From positions 1,302,001-1,366,000 of the forward strand of contig JIBW01000002.1 of assembly GCA_012970285.1 (NCBI GenBank): a DNA stretch of 64,000 nt. Direction: 5' to 3'. Each line of letters starts with the position of its first letter. Position 1 is the stretch's first letter. This document shows, piece after piece, positions 44,888-55,252 of this stretch. The DNA comes from Bacillaceae bacterium JMAK1 (GTDB lineage: Bacteria; Bacillota; Bacilli; Bacillales; Marinococcaceae). A model generated the notes under the pieces. The model saw nothing but the letters and a program-made list of their open reading frames with translations, made no database searches and had not been told where the DNA came from. A program made the translations under genes and the position numbers.

Positions 44888-46279
44888 TCACTTCGTTTTC
44901 CGATGAATTCTACGACCATCATAGGTAAACACCGTTGTTTTCCCAGCACAAACCGTTTCTAAATGAACTGGTCTTCCCCACAAGTGATATAGATACGGAA
45001 CCGTTTTCTCGAGTTCCTTTACATCAAGTTCAATGCCTTCAAACTGATGAGTAACATAAAGTTCCCCCGCACGTAAATAATTCCCGTCCGTTACTGTTAA
45101 ATAAGGAAAGCCGCCATTAACTCTAGAAGCCACAAGCTCATCACGAACATGTTCCCAAGACTTGTCGGTAATTTCATATTGATTGCCCTTTTTCCCAAAT
45201 AAATAAAGATCTTCTCGTTCGACTAAATCTTTCGTTAAATAATTTCTAAGAAATGAAGCATCAGACTCCAGCTCTCTCACTTCGAAGATTTTCTCCCGGC
45301 CACTTCCTTGTTTAATTCCTAATTGTTTCAACTCGTCATTCGGTTGGTCGTACCTTTGTTCAATATCTTCAAAGATCTTCAAACCTAAATAATACGGGTT
45401 AATTGTCGTTTTAGATGGTACAACGACGCTTGCGTTTAATTTAGCGAATTCTATCGTCTCTGCAAAAGATAACTCCACTTCTCTCATAATTCTTGCATGC
45501 CAAAATGAAGCCCAGCCTTCATTCATAATTTTCGTTTCCATTTGTGGCCAAAAGTAAAGCATTTCTTCTCGCATCATCGTTAAAATATCCCGCTGCCAAT
45601 CCTCAAGCTCTGTACTATGTTCTTCTATAAACAAAAGTAAGTCTTTTTCTGGCTTTTCTGGGACCTTCTTTTTCACTTTCTTCACAGGCTCTTTCGTTTC
45701 AGTTTCCCACAAATCTTCATAGGGATCAGACCTCTTCTTATACGTTTTATTGGGCTTTCTTTGCAGTTCGCCTTTTGGTAAACGATAAGGATCTACGTGT
45801 TCTTGAATTGCAAGAACCGCATCAAGAAATGTCTCCACTTCTTCTTTTCCATGAACTTGCTCATAATGAAAAATTCTCTCTGCTGTTGCACTCATACTTT
45901 CAACCATATCTTTTCTCGTGTTTACAAAGCGACAATTGTTCTTAAAGAAATCACAATGTGCAAGAACGTGAGCGACAATCAACTCATTTTGAATTAGTGA
46001 ATTATTATTTAACAAAAACGCATAACAAGGGTCTGAGTTAATCACAAGCTCATAGATCTTACTTAATCCTAAGTCATATTGAATTTTCATTTTGTGGAAC
46101 TGCTTACCAAAACTCCAATGGCTAAATCGAGTAGGCATCCCATAAGCACCAAACGTATAAATAATGTCCGCTGGGCAAATCTCATATCTCATCGGATAAA
46201 AATCTAATCCGAATCCTTCGGCAATTTCTGTAATCTCTGCAATTTTAAGTTGAAGTTCACGGTGTTCTTGTACGATCAT
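44888..46279 (-). CDS. spoVR: SpoVR family protein
   Basis: 463 aa. [30 protein letters not shown] and the [12 protein letters not shown] motif are family hallmarks. SpoVR is a mother-cell protein affecting cortex formation. Across bacteria it is functionally and genomically linked to PrkA and YhbH (E. coli YcgB, YeaG, YeaH), both encoded within 9 kb here. GGGGGAAG precedes the ATG. Confidence 0.95.
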   Translation of the reverse strand: MIVQEHRELQLKIAEITEIAEGFGLDFYPMRYEICPADIIYTFGAYGMPTRFSHWSFGKQFHKMKIQYDLGLSKIYELVINSDPCYAFLLNNNSLIQNELIVAHVLAHCDFFKNNCRFVNTRKDMVESMSATAERIFHYEQVHGKEEVETFLDAVLAIQEHVDPYRLPKGELQRKPNKTYKKRSDPYEDLWETETKEPVKKVKKKVPEKPEKDLLLFIEEHSTELEDWQRDILTMMREEMLYFWPQMETKIMNEGWASFWHARIMREVELSFAETIEFAKLNASVVVPSKTTINPYYLGLKIFEDIEQRYDQPNDELKQLGIKQGSGREKIFEVRELESDASFLRNYLTKDLVEREDLYLFGKKGNQYEITDKSWEHVRDELVASRVNGGFPYLTVTDGNYLRAGELYVTHQFEGIELDVKELEKTVPYLYHLWGRPVHLETVCAGKTTVFTYDGRRIHRKTK

Positions 46280-46310
46280 CCATCTTCCCCCTTAAACTTC
46301 TGCTACTTCT

Positions 46311-46341
46311 ATTTATATGTTTCAACTTTGTGTAAATGAAT
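46311..46341 (-). promoter_or_regulatory. Sigma-E-like promoter of spoVR
   Basis: ATTCATTT, 14-nt spacer, CATATAAAT on the minus strand, close to the sigma-E consensus (-35 KMATATT, -10 CATACAMT). Early mother-cell expression of spoVR is known in B. subtilis. Confidence 0.55.
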
Positions 46342-46398
46342 CATCATGTTTCAACATTTCAAGATGTAGGTATAAGTCTTTATAGAGGAGGAGTTTTT

Positions 46399-46668
46399 AT
46401 GCGTTATCACATTGTTGTACACGGCTCGGTACAAGGCGTCGGTTTTAGACAATTCACATTACAAACCGCAAAAAAACACCATCTAAGCGGTTGGGTTCGA
46501 AACCGTTCAGATGGTGCCGTTGAAATGAACGTACAAGGCGATCATTTTAATATTGATCCCTTTTTAGAAGAAATTAAAAAAGGAAATGATTTATCCAAAG
46601 TAGAAGATGTTATTACGACCAAAAAACAAAATGAAGACGATGAATCAACGTTTAAGATTGTATATTAG
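46399..46668 (+). CDS. acyP: Acylphosphatase
   Basis: 89 aa. Hydrolyses acyl phosphates. The catalytic loop GSVQGVGFRQF (Arg) and the Asn in SGWVRNRSDGAVE are present. GAGGAGG precedes the ATG at 46399. The 3' end overlaps the convergent NAT gene by 17 nt. Confidence 0.95.
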   Translation: MRYHIVVHGSVQGVGFRQFTLQTAKKHHLSGWVRNRSDGAVEMNVQGDHFNIDPFLEEIKKGNDLSKVEDVITTKKQNEDDESTFKIVY

Positions 46669-47479
46669 CAGACTTCTTAAATAACATCTGCCCACGAGCC
46701 TCTAACTGTTCGACAGCTTCAAGTACTGGAAGCTTCGGGAGATGAAAGCTGTCTTGTAAGACAGCTTTCATCTCTTCTGGTGTTTTCACTGATCTTTCTG
46801 TTTTACTTCCCCCGCCTCGCATCGTTAACACGGTGTTTTTCAGAGATAACATGCGCTGTTTGGACTCACACCACTTATCAATGCGTATACAACTCATATA
46901 AGGACCATTTTCCAGAAACGATTGTTGAATCGGTTGCACCAAATCATCTAACGTATAGCGCTGATCACTCCGGAATGCCCATTGCTTACTTACTTGTCTA
47001 CCTCCGATTGTTCGAACGTACGTGAACGTATGCGGTTCCTCACCTTTTCTCAGGTGTACTTTCTCACCGGCGAATATCGGTGTTTGCCGCTCAATCCCGA
47101 GCGGTAACGGAGCTAAAATCGGCGCCGTTGTACCTACATCTACGTACCATACCTTCTTTGAATCAGCTAAACCTACTAATAACGCAAGATGTTCGTTACC
47201 TGGACGAATATACGACACAGCATACCCGAGCTCCTTAAGCAGCCTGGCAAATTGAATGTTCAACGTATAGCACGTCCCGCCCATATCATAGCGTTTACGC
47301 CGATCTAAAAATTCTTCAACTGTAATGATTTGATTTTGTTCGTACTGATCAATTAAGAGCTTACTAACATTTTCAAATGGAAAAATGAGTCGATGGCGCT
47401 TCATTAATTTCTTTAAAAACGGAAGTGACGGCTGTTTTTGTTCAACATTCAACAACCTTAAATACTCCAAAACCCACAT
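46652..47479 (-). CDS. Arylamine N-acetyltransferase family protein
   Basis: About 275 aa. The Cys-His-Asp triad is visible: MGGTCYTLN, NEHLALLV and VDVGTT. PFENVSKLL near the N-terminus is also typical. It would transfer acetyl from acetyl-CoA to arylamines or hydrazines; natural substrate unknown. The ATG at 47479 follows AGGTGGTG; GTG codons at 47491 and 47488 lie inside that site. Confidence 0.87.
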   Translation of the reverse strand: MWVLEYLRLLNVEQKQPSLPFLKKLMKRHRLIFPFENVSKLLIDQYEQNQIITVEEFLDRRKRYDMGGTCYTLNIQFARLLKELGYAVSYIRPGNEHLALLVGLADSKKVWYVDVGTTAPILAPLPLGIERQTPIFAGEKVHLRKGEEPHTFTYVRTIGGRQVSKQWAFRSDQRYTLDDLVQPIQQSFLENGPYMSCIRIDKWCESKQRMLSLKNTVLTMRGGGSKTERSVKTPEEMKAVLQDSFHLPKLPVLEAVEQLEARGQMLFKKSANIQS

Positions 47480-47508
47480 TTTATTCACCACCTATAACAC
47501 AAACAGCT

Positions 47509-49239
47509 TTACAGTCGATTCGTTAATTCTTCCATCACTTTTTCAGAAACGTCGGTTAGCTTTTGATGAGCACTTTCACTTGTTTCACTACGAACGCCAA
47601 AATAAACTTTTAACTTCGGCTCTGTACCTGAAGGGCGCACACAAATCCACGTTTCATCAGAAAGGAAATACTTAATGACGTTTGATTTAGGCAATTGCAA
47701 TGCTACTTTGGAATTCGTCGTTACTTCAACTCTTTCCTGCAACTGATAGTCTTCAATTGTCAAAACCGAACTTCCGTTAACCTCTTCAATCGGGTTTTTT
47801 CTTAAAGACTGGATCAATTGTTCAATTTGCTTTGCACCATGCTCGCCTTTAAGCTCCATACTATTCGTCTGCTCTTTGAAATAACCGAACTGTTCATAAA
47901 TATGATGAAGTTGATCCAATAACGTTTCGCCATTGGCTTTTGCTAATAGCGCTGCTTCACAGATCACCATACCCGCTTGGATCGCATCTTTGTCACGAAC
48001 AAATGAGCCTAATAAATAGCCGTATGATTCTTCATAACCGAACAGGAACTCACGACCATCAGTTGAATACTCTTCAATTTTCTCAGCAATAAATTTAAAG
48101 CCCGTTAATGTATCAATACAACTTGCACCGAAATGTTCCGCTATAACACGACCAGACTCCGATGTAACGATTGTTTTTAAAACGTGATCGTTGTTTGTTA
48201 CACCAACGCCTTCTGATTTCTTCTGAAGGATCTGATGCAATAAAAGTAATCCTGTTTCATTCCCGTTTAATAATCGATACCCGTTCGTCGAGTTCTCGTC
48301 AGGAACCGCAACACCAATTCGGTCTGCATCTGGGTCAGTTGCAATCAATACGTCCGCTCCAATTTCATTGCCTTTTTTCATTGCCAACGAAAATGCCGCT
48401 GGATCTTCTGGGTTCGGCAATTTAACCGTTGAGAACTGCGGGTCAGGATGCTCTTGTTCTGAAACGAGTGTCACATTCTTGAAACCATTTTCAGTAAGTG
48501 CGCGTCGTAAAGGTTCTCTTGCCGTTCCGTGTAACGGGCTAAAAACAATCGATAAATCCGCTCCGTGAGTCTTTACTTGCTCTTGATCTTGCAATATAGA
48601 AGTCAATGCTTTTTGGTATGCCTCATCCACATCCGCCGACACAAACATTAACTGTTGATTTTTTATAGCTTCCGTATAATCAGCAACAGCAATCGTCAAC
48701 TCATCTTCTACGGCATTTACATAGCCAATGAGTTCATCTGATTGTGCCAAAGGTAATTGAGCACCTTGTTCGTTATATACTTTCACCCCATTATATTCTG
48801 GGGGGTTGTGACTTGCAGTGATCATAATACCTGCCACTGCTTTTGCGTGACGCACTGCAAATGATAACATCGGTGTTGGCCTTAACTCTGGAAACACAAG
48901 GGCTTCATACCCTTCTGCGATTAACGTAAGCGCACATTGATGAGCAAACTCTTGTGATTGATGCCTAGAGTCGTAGGCAATGACGACTTTACCGCCATGT
49001 TGATTTCGATTCATTAAGTAATGGGCAAGTCCTAATGCTGCTTTTCGCACGGTATAGATGTTTAACCGGTTCGGCCCAACACCTAATTCGCCCCTCATCC
49101 CACCAGTACCAAATGCAAGGTTTCTATAAAAGCAATCACGTAAGACAACCTCATCGCCTCTTTGCAATGTTTCAAGGTCTTGACGTAACGCTTCATCTTG
49201 AACGTTCTCTTTCCAATGATCAATACGTTGTTGTATCAT
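47509..49239 (-). CDS. pgcA: Alpha-phosphoglucomutase (PgcA/YhxB type)
   Basis: 576 aa, alpha-D-phosphohexomutase. Phosphoserine loop TASHNPPEYNG, Mg2+ loop DPDADRIGV, sugar-binding GYEESYGY and phosphate-binding RPSGTEPKLK. Interconverts glucose-1- and glucose-6-phosphate for UDP-glucose, glycolipid and teichoic acid synthesis. The ATG follows GGGGAGG. Shares the 30-nt gap to nat, so the two may be co-transcribed. Confidence 0.95.
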   Translation of the reverse strand: MIQQRIDHWKENVQDEALRQDLETLQRGDEVVLRDCFYRNLAFGTGGMRGELGVGPNRLNIYTVRKAALGLAHYLMNRNQHGGKVVIAYDSRHQSQEFAHQCALTLIAEGYEALVFPELRPTPMLSFAVRHAKAVAGIMITASHNPPEYNGVKVYNEQGAQLPLAQSDELIGYVNAVEDELTIAVADYTEAIKNQQLMFVSADVDEAYQKALTSILQDQEQVKTHGADLSIVFSPLHGTAREPLRRALTENGFKNVTLVSEQEHPDPQFSTVKLPNPEDPAAFSLAMKKGNEIGADVLIATDPDADRIGVAVPDENSTNGYRLLNGNETGLLLLHQILQKKSEGVGVTNNDHVLKTIVTSESGRVIAEHFGASCIDTLTGFKFIAEKIEEYSTDGREFLFGYEESYGYLLGSFVRDKDAIQAGMVICEAALLAKANGETLLDQLHHIYEQFGYFKEQTNSMELKGEHGAKQIEQLIQSLRKNPIEEVNGSSVLTIEDYQLQERVEVTTNSKVALQLPKSNVIKYFLSDETWICVRPSGTEPKLKVYFGVRSETSESAHQKLTDVSEKVMEELTNRL

Positions 49240-49370
49240 GAATCCTCCCCCTTGAGCTAGCCCTAGTATCATGCTAGTCCAATCGCTGATTGTATTATAC
49301 CATCTCATAAGGAAGGTTCGTACTAGTAGGCGTTCTTTGGTAAAATTGGATTAAGGAAGGTGTGATTTTG

Positions 49371-49892
49371 ATGACAACTGAACGAGCAATTTTTGCAGGT
49401 GGTTGTTTTTGGTGTATGGTACAACCATTTGAAGAACAACCCGGCATTCAAGCTGTAACATCAGGCTATATAGGTGGAGAGCTTGCAAACCCTACATATG
49501 AACAAGTTAAATTAGGGACGAGTGGACACTACGAAGCTGTTGAAATTCTCTTTGATCCTACTTTGTACACTTACACTCAACTATTGAACTTATTCTGGCC
49601 TCAAATTGATCCGACTGACCCTGATGGACAGTTCCACGACCGAGGCAGTCAATATCGCACAGCAATTTTTTATACAAATAATGAGCAACTAAACCATGCA
49701 ACGCAGTCCAAGAACGATCTAGAATCGAGCGGACGTTTTACATCGCCAATCGTCACAGAAATTAAACCTGCAACGACATTTTATCCGGCTGAAGCAGAAC
49801 ATCAGCAGTTTTATAAAACGAATCCTGCGTACTATAAAACTGATCGCAAAGCGTCCGGTCGAGATGAATTTATTCGTCATCACTGGGAGTAA
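49371..49892 (+). CDS. msrA: Peptide methionine-(S)-S-oxide reductase MsrA
   Basis: 173 aa. Catalytic Cys in FAGGCFWCM; GYIGGELANPTYEQV, HYEAVEI and the FHDRGSQYRTAIF segment follow. Repairs oxidised methionine. No MsrB domain is fused or adjacent. The ATG at 49371 follows AAGGAAGGTG. Confidence 0.95.
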   Translation: MTTERAIFAGGCFWCMVQPFEEQPGIQAVTSGYIGGELANPTYEQVKLGTSGHYEAVEILFDPTLYTYTQLLNLFWPQIDPTDPDGQFHDRGSQYRTAIFYTNNEQLNHATQSKNDLESSGRFTSPIVTEIKPATTFYPAEAEHQQFYKTNPAYYKTDRKASGRDEFIRHHWE

Positions 49893-49962
49893 AACCCAAC
49901 TCAGTAGCCAGAGAAGTTGTTTATTCATTTAGGAGTGCATCGAAAACGTTATATTCTTAACT

Positions 49963-50001
49963 AGTAAAAGATCGGCACATGAACGATGCCGATCTTTTAC
50001 T
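49963..50001. terminator. Bidirectional terminator between msrA and yhbH
   Basis: AGTAAAAGATCGGCA/TGCCGATCTTTTACT, 15-bp perfect stem and 9-nt loop. Confidence 0.92.
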
Positions 50002-50005
50002 ATGT

Positions 50006-51181
50006 TTATACGTTTTTTGCGTGTTCCTCTTCATTACTGAAAAACCACTGTAACGCGTTAAAAACATGCTTCTTTTCTTTTAATATGAAGTGCCTGAACC
50101 TTGGATCTTTAATGTTTTGGTAGACGTTCATTAACGTACTGTGACGGCTATATGCATTAACTTCACCGTAACCAAACATATTCGACTTATCCATAATCTG
50201 TTCAATCAGTTTAAGGCATTTTTTGTTATCGGATGTTAAGTTATCCCCATCTGAGAAGTGGAACGGGTAAATATTGTACACTTTCGGATCATAATGGTCT
50301 TCAATGCGCTGTAAACAAAGTTCATAGGCGGAAGAACAAATCGTTCCCCCACTCTCACCTTTTGTGAAAAAGTGTTCTTCATCGACGACCTTTGCTTCCG
50401 TATGGTGTGCGATAAATTCTATCTCGACACTCTCATACTTCGTACGCAAAAAGCGCGTCATCCAGAAGAAAAAGCTTCTCGCCATATACTTCTCCCATTT
50501 CCCCATTGAACCAGACGTATCGAGCATCGCTATGATAATCGCTTTTGATTCGTGTCTAATCTCTTCATTCCACGTTTTAAACCGTAAATCGTCTCGATAA
50601 ATCGGATTGATTCCAGGTCTTCCTTCCATGGCGTTTCGCTTGAGAGCAGTTAAGATCGTGCGTCGTTTGTCGATGTTTCCGATTAGACCTTTTTTGCGTA
50701 CATCGTTGAAAATAATATCTTCAACGACGAGATCTTCATCATCTTTCTTTTGTAGATTCGGTAACTCTAAATGTTGGAACAGCGCTTCTTCTAATTCTGC
50801 AATTGAGATTTCAGCTTCATAATAATCTTCACCCGCAGTATCACCAGGTTTATTTCCTTTACCAGGACCGTTTGCTTTATCTTTCCCTGGTGCTTTGGCA
50901 ACGACATCCCCAACCTGACTATCGCCATCCCCTTGCCCTACGTGTTGCTTTTTGTCATCGTTATAACGAATCTTGTATTCATCTAATGAGCGAATAGGTA
51001 CGTGAACAACATCACGTCCGTTGGACATAACAATGCTTTCATCCGTAATTAAATCTGGCAAGTTTTGATGTATGGCATCTTTTACTTTTTCTTCATGACG
51101 TCTTTGATCGAGATAGCCTTTGCGATGGAGGGACCAATTCTCTTCTGATATGACAAAGGGTGGCAGTTGCTTTTCATCCAT
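50006..51181 (-). CDS. yhbH: YhbH, DUF444 sporulation protein
   Basis: 391 aa. An N-terminal charged region precedes the von Willebrand A-like domain ([21 protein letters not shown], a MIDAS-type DxSGS). Member of the YeaH/YhbH family, partner of PrkA and SpoVR. The Gly/Lys/Asp-rich stretch at about 75-115 is a low-complexity linker. AGGAGGG lies 8 nt before the ATG. Confidence 0.94.
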   Translation of the reverse strand: MDEKQLPPFVISEENWSLHRKGYLDQRRHEEKVKDAIHQNLPDLITDESIVMSNGRDVVHVPIRSLDEYKIRYNDDKKQHVGQGDGDSQVGDVVAKAPGKDKANGPGKGNKPGDTAGEDYYEAEISIAELEEALFQHLELPNLQKKDDEDLVVEDIIFNDVRKKGLIGNIDKRRTILTALKRNAMEGRPGINPIYRDDLRFKTWNEEIRHESKAIIIAMLDTSGSMGKWEKYMARSFFFWMTRFLRTKYESVEIEFIAHHTEAKVVDEEHFFTKGESGGTICSSAYELCLQRIEDHYDPKVYNIYPFHFSDGDNLTSDNKKCLKLIEQIMDKSNMFGYGEVNAYSRHSTLMNVYQNIKDPRFRHFILKEKKHVFNALQWFFSNEEEHAKNV

Positions 51182-51434
51182 CTAAAAACCCTCCTAAAGA
51201 ACAAACAGCTTTCCCCAAAAAACCGAATGTTCAATAATTGTAATCGTCAACTTCTTTTCGGACACGTAGTTCTACTCCCATCGTATGCAGCAGAAAACAA
51301 GAATTGTCATTTGATTTGTAAAAGAGTCGTCCAGATTTCTAGGAAACAAAAAAGCCTCTCAATGATGAGAAGCAACAACGTAACCATTTATCATGTACAA
51401 TGTGACAAGTAATCTCTGAACTTAGCTGTAGGTA

Positions 51435-51989
51435 CTAATTAATAATTGAGAAGTCACTAACAGGCCAATAGCGGATGTTCGCTTTTCCAACGATGCTTTC
51501 GTACTCTACGTAGCCGATCTGTCGACTATCTAAGCTATTCCTACGATTATCACCTAATACGAAAAGATGTCCATCTGGAACCACTTGACTTTCAAGATCT
51601 AAATCTTCTAATGTGAAATTTCTCGTAAATGGACCGCCTGTCGTTTCAGTAATTGACGGTTGTAAGTAATCTTCAAGTAACGGCTCATCGTTCACATAAA
51701 GGACGTCATCAATGTAGGCGATTGAATCTCCAGGTAAGCCAATGACTCGTTTAATGTAGTCACTTTCGTCCGTTGCATGAAATACGATTAAGTCAAATCG
51801 TTCGGGTTCTGAAATGTGGTAGCCAACCTTATTTATAATTAAGCGCTCGCCACTTTCAATTGTCGGCATCATCGATTCACCGTGTACCATGTAATTCGCA
51901 AAGAAAAACGTTCTTACGATGACGACGATACAAATGACGATAATAAATGTTTTTACCCAATCCCAAATTTCTTTTGATAGACTTGTCAA
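51435..51989 (-). CDS. sip: Type I signal peptidase
   Basis: About 184 aa, single TM (residues 12-31) then the catalytic domain: Ser in VHGESMMPT, Lys in DYIKRVIGLPGD, and GDNRRNSLDSRQIG. Cleaves signal peptides of exported proteins. The TTG at 51989 has GGGGG 8 nt upstream and gives the usual short cytoplasmic tail; the ATG at 52025 lacks a ribosome binding site. Confidence 0.92.
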   Translation of the reverse strand: MTSLSKEIWDWVKTFIIVICIVVIVRTFFFANYMVHGESMMPTIESGERLIINKVGYHISEPERFDLIVFHATDESDYIKRVIGLPGDSIAYIDDVLYVNDEPLLEDYLQPSITETTGGPFTRNFTLEDLDLESQVVPDGHLFVLGDNRRNSLDSRQIGYVEYESIVGKANIRYWPVSDFSIIN

Positions 51990-52170
51990 TGCCGTAACCC
52001 CCAAACTGAATATGTTGCGTTTCATTTGAATCGCTCTACGACTTTTTACATATTTTTTTACGTTTTACTTGCTTTTTACGTTATTTTTGTGAAAAATACG
52101 TATAGGTATGTAACTTCATCGTACAAGAACTCGTCTATTAATAGGACTCGGAACGAGCAGAGGTGACTAT

Positions 52171-53091
52171 ATGAGTTTTATTTCAACAATCCTTGTGAGT
52201 ATTATAATGATTGTTTCCCCGTTCCTTTATCATACCACACATTCTTTTGAACCAAATGAAGATACGCCACCGACCATTCAGCTAAACCGGGATGGTGAAT
52301 ATGTTGAATTAGTATGGGGACCGCATCCGAATACAGGATATCGAATCGAAGTCGTTGATAGCTATGAACAAGATGGCGAATGGCAAATCATTTACTCATT
52401 AACGACACCTGAACCTAATGAATCTGGATTACTTGAAACAACGGCATCTCCAAGAACGACTACGATGGTGCCAAATGACTATCAAGACATTCAATTAATC
52501 GAAGAGCGCGATGGCAGTTTTTATCATCACTTCCCTCTTTTGACGGTTTCTGAAACACACTCTTTTGAATTACAGTTTAGTGAACCTTTTGATGAAGAGA
52601 CGATTAGCAACGAGTCGTTGTTCGTGACAGATCACGAAGGAAACGTTATTCACAACTTTATTTTCATTTACACACCAACGCAAATTCAAGTACGACCTCC
52701 TTCAGATGGTTACGATTACGGCGGTCTATATTATCTATACGTCAATGATTCAATTGAAAACCAAAGTGAACAGTCACTGTCTAAAAGCTATAAGCAACCG
52801 TTTTACATTGAAGAAGATGCTGAGCAGCGTGAGATGCCGCCGTCCACATGGTTAGAATACCAAGAGATGGAATTCGAAGGTGATCAACCTACAGAAACAA
52901 CTCAAGAAGATACTGATCATCTCTTTAGCATTCACCTTAGTGAAAATGAAGATGGCTCATATATTATTTTGCACAACGACGAACAGACACCAAGTGATTC
53001 ACTACTGCCACCTGTAAGCATTCCTTCTTCATTTCTACCGCTACACCCTACCTTGCCATTTCCGCACCAATATGGATTGACACAATCGTAG
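52171..53091 (+). CDS. Secreted PrcB-like/Ig-like protein
   Basis: 306 aa. Hydrophobic N-terminus (about 3-21) acts as signal peptide or anchor. Residues about 55-105 resemble the PrcB protease-stability domain (NTGYRIEVV, WQIIYSLTTPEP, TASPRTTTMVP). About 120-215 resemble a bacterial SbsA Ig-like domain (FELQFSEPFDEETISNES). The C-terminal 90 residues are acidic and unassigned. Role is unknown. AGAGGTGA precedes the ATG. It diverges from the signal peptidase. Confidence 0.6.
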   Translation: MSFISTILVSIIMIVSPFLYHTTHSFEPNEDTPPTIQLNRDGEYVELVWGPHPNTGYRIEVVDSYEQDGEWQIIYSLTTPEPNESGLLETTASPRTTTMVPNDYQDIQLIEERDGSFYHHFPLLTVSETHSFELQFSEPFDEETISNESLFVTDHEGNVIHNFIFIYTPTQIQVRPPSDGYDYGGLYYLYVNDSIENQSEQSLSKSYKQPFYIEEDAEQREMPPSTWLEYQEMEFEGDQPTETTQEDTDHLFSIHLSENEDGSYIILHNDEQTPSDSLLPPVSIPSSFLPLHPTLPFPHQYGLTQS

Positions 53092-53094
53092 AAT

Positions 53095-53124
53095 AAGCCC
53101 AGCAGACTAACGCTGCTGGGCTTT
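53095..53124. terminator. Terminator between convergent genes
   Basis: AAGCCCAGCAG/CTGCTGGGCTT with a 7-nt loop. Confidence 0.85.
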
Positions 53125-53134
53125 ACATATTTAC

Positions 53135-55033
53135 TTAACGATTCAGTAGACTCCCTACGTATTTCAGTAACTCGTTTGCTGACGTCGTATTGTATCCGTG
53201 TTCATCAACGAGCCTAGCGATGACTTCGTTGATCTTTTTCAGTTGAGACTCATCTGGCGTGCTAACCGATGTCGTTATTTTCACGACATCTTTAAGGTCT
53301 GCAAATAGCTTCTTTTGAATGGCTTCACGTAACCGTTCGTGAGAGTTGTAATCAAATTTATGACCTTTTCTTGCATACGCAGAAATCCGAATTAAAATCT
53401 CTTCTCGGAACGCTTTTTTTGCATTCTCTGAAATGCCAATCTGTTCCTCAATCGAACGCATTAACTTCTCATCTGCGCTCAGCTCATCACCTGTAATTGG
53501 GTCATATAGTTTCTGATTATTGCAAAATGCTTCTACGTTGTCCAAGTAATTGTTCAACATCGTTTTTGCCGACTCTTCGTACGAGTACACAAATGCTTTT
53601 TGAACTTCTTGTTTTGCGATTTCATCGTATTCTTTTCTTGCAACGGAAATAAAGTCTTGATACCGTTCACGATCGTCTTTCGAAATGGAAGCATGTTGGC
53701 TTAAGCCATCTTTTAATGCACGAAGCACGTCGAGTGCGTTAATTGATTTCGAGTTCTTTCGAATGATCGCTGAAGAAATACGGTTAATGACATAACGAGG
53801 GTCAATCCCTGTCATTCCTTCATCTTGATGTTCTTTACGAAGCTCGACAACGTCTTGTTCTTTAAACCCTTCAACGACCTGACCATCGTACAGTTTCATT
53901 TTCTTAACAAGATCAATTCCTTGATGTTTCGAATCCTTTAGACGGGTTAAAACCGTAAAGATTGCAGCTGTTTTAAGTGCATGTGGAGCAATGTGTACAT
54001 GTGCCATATCACTTTCATGGATCATCTTCTCGTAGATTCGTTCTTCTTCAGTTACTTTCAAATTGTACGGCACATTCATAACGATAATTCTCGAATGTAA
54101 CGCCTCATTTTTCTTATTGTTTATAAACGTGCGATACTCTGCTTCGTTTGTATGCGCGACAATGAGCTCATCGGCAGAGATCAGTGCAAAACGACCTGCT
54201 TTAAAATTCCCCTCTTGAGTGAGCGATAACAAGTGCCACAAAAACTTCTCGTCACACTTTAACATTTCTTGAAATTCCATAAGACCACGGTTAGCTTTGT
54301 TTAGTTCGCCATCAAATCGGTACGCACGAGGATCTGACTCTGAACCGTATTCAGCAATGGTTGAGAAGTCAATGCTCCCTGTTAAATCAGCGATATCTTG
54401 AGATTTCGGATCAGAAGGACTAAATGTACCAATGCCAGTACGCTTATCCTCAGAGAAGAAAATCCGCTCTACCATAACATCTTCAACACGGTTGTCATAC
54501 TCTTCCTCGAGCCTCATCGTATTAAGTGGAGATAACGCCCCTTCAATGCGGATGCCGTATTCACCAAAGAAATCTTCTCGCAAATGGTGAGGAATTAAGT
54601 GCAATGGATCTTCTTGCATCGGGCAACCTTTAATGGCATAAACTGCCCCTTCATCGGTATACGAAAACTGCTCCAAACCACGTTTTAGCATATTAACTAA
54701 CGTTGATTTACCGCCACTAACAGGCCCCATAAGAAGTAAGATTCGCTTTCTAACATCTAATCTTCTAGCTGCAGAATGAAAATACTCTTCTACGAGGCGC
54801 TCAATGGAGTCTTCGACACCGAAGATTGAATCATTAAAAAACTCATACGACTTAGAGCCATCCTCATTTTCTTCAATGCCATGACTTTTGATCATATTAT
54901 ACATTCTTGAGTGTGCCGTTTGCGCAACCTCTGGTCGCTCTTTAAGGATCTCCAAATATTCTCTGAATGTTCCTTCCCACTTTAACTTTTCGTGATCATG
55001 ACGGTAGTCCTTCATTTTAGACAGTATATCCAC
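53135..55033 (-). CDS. prkA: PrkA family protein (AAA+ serine kinase or protease)
   Basis: 632 aa. The PrkA AAA domain has Walker A GPVSGGKSTLV and YAIKGCPMQEDPLHLIPHHLREDF; the C-terminal third is the PrkA kinase-like domain. In B. subtilis it is a sigma-E-dependent sporulation protein that influences sigma-K, described both as a Ser kinase and as an ATP-dependent protease. Start GTG, GGGAGG 7 nt upstream. CATATAAC about 45 nt further upstream could be a sigma-E -10. Confidence 0.95.
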   Translation of the reverse strand: MDILSKMKDYRHDHEKLKWEGTFREYLEILKERPEVAQTAHSRMYNMIKSHGIEENEDGSKSYEFFNDSIFGVEDSIERLVEEYFHSAARRLDVRKRILLLMGPVSGGKSTLVNMLKRGLEQFSYTDEGAVYAIKGCPMQEDPLHLIPHHLREDFFGEYGIRIEGALSPLNTMRLEEEYDNRVEDVMVERIFFSEDKRTGIGTFSPSDPKSQDIADLTGSIDFSTIAEYGSESDPRAYRFDGELNKANRGLMEFQEMLKCDEKFLWHLLSLTQEGNFKAGRFALISADELIVAHTNEAEYRTFINNKKNEALHSRIIVMNVPYNLKVTEEERIYEKMIHESDMAHVHIAPHALKTAAIFTVLTRLKDSKHQGIDLVKKMKLYDGQVVEGFKEQDVVELRKEHQDEGMTGIDPRYVINRISSAIIRKNSKSINALDVLRALKDGLSQHASISKDDRERYQDFISVARKEYDEIAKQEVQKAFVYSYEESAKTMLNNYLDNVEAFCNNQKLYDPITGDELSADEKLMRSIEEQIGISENAKKAFREEILIRISAYARKGHKFDYNSHERLREAIQKKLFADLKDVVKITTSVSTPDESQLKKINEVIARLVDEHGYNTTSANELLKYVGSLLNR

Positions 55034-55212
55034 CGAATGGCCTCCCTTTTTCGGATCGTTATATGTTCTGACTCACCCCGACAGCCTGTTTAGGAATAAC
55101 AACAATGAAAAAGAAGCGCAAACCGCCTTTAGGCTCCGCTCATCCTCATGTGTTTTTTATTCTATGCAGACACCTAGATGAAGATAACCTTAGGAAAGGA
55201 AACAATCCGTCC

Positions 55213-55245
55213 AATAAAAAAGACCACCGTCTAAGACGGTGACCT
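55213..55245 (-). terminator. Terminator of the monooxygenase gene
   Basis: GGTCACCGTC/GACGGTGGTC with a 3-nt loop and a T-run on the minus strand. Confidence 0.9.
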
Positions 55246-55252
55246 CATGAAA

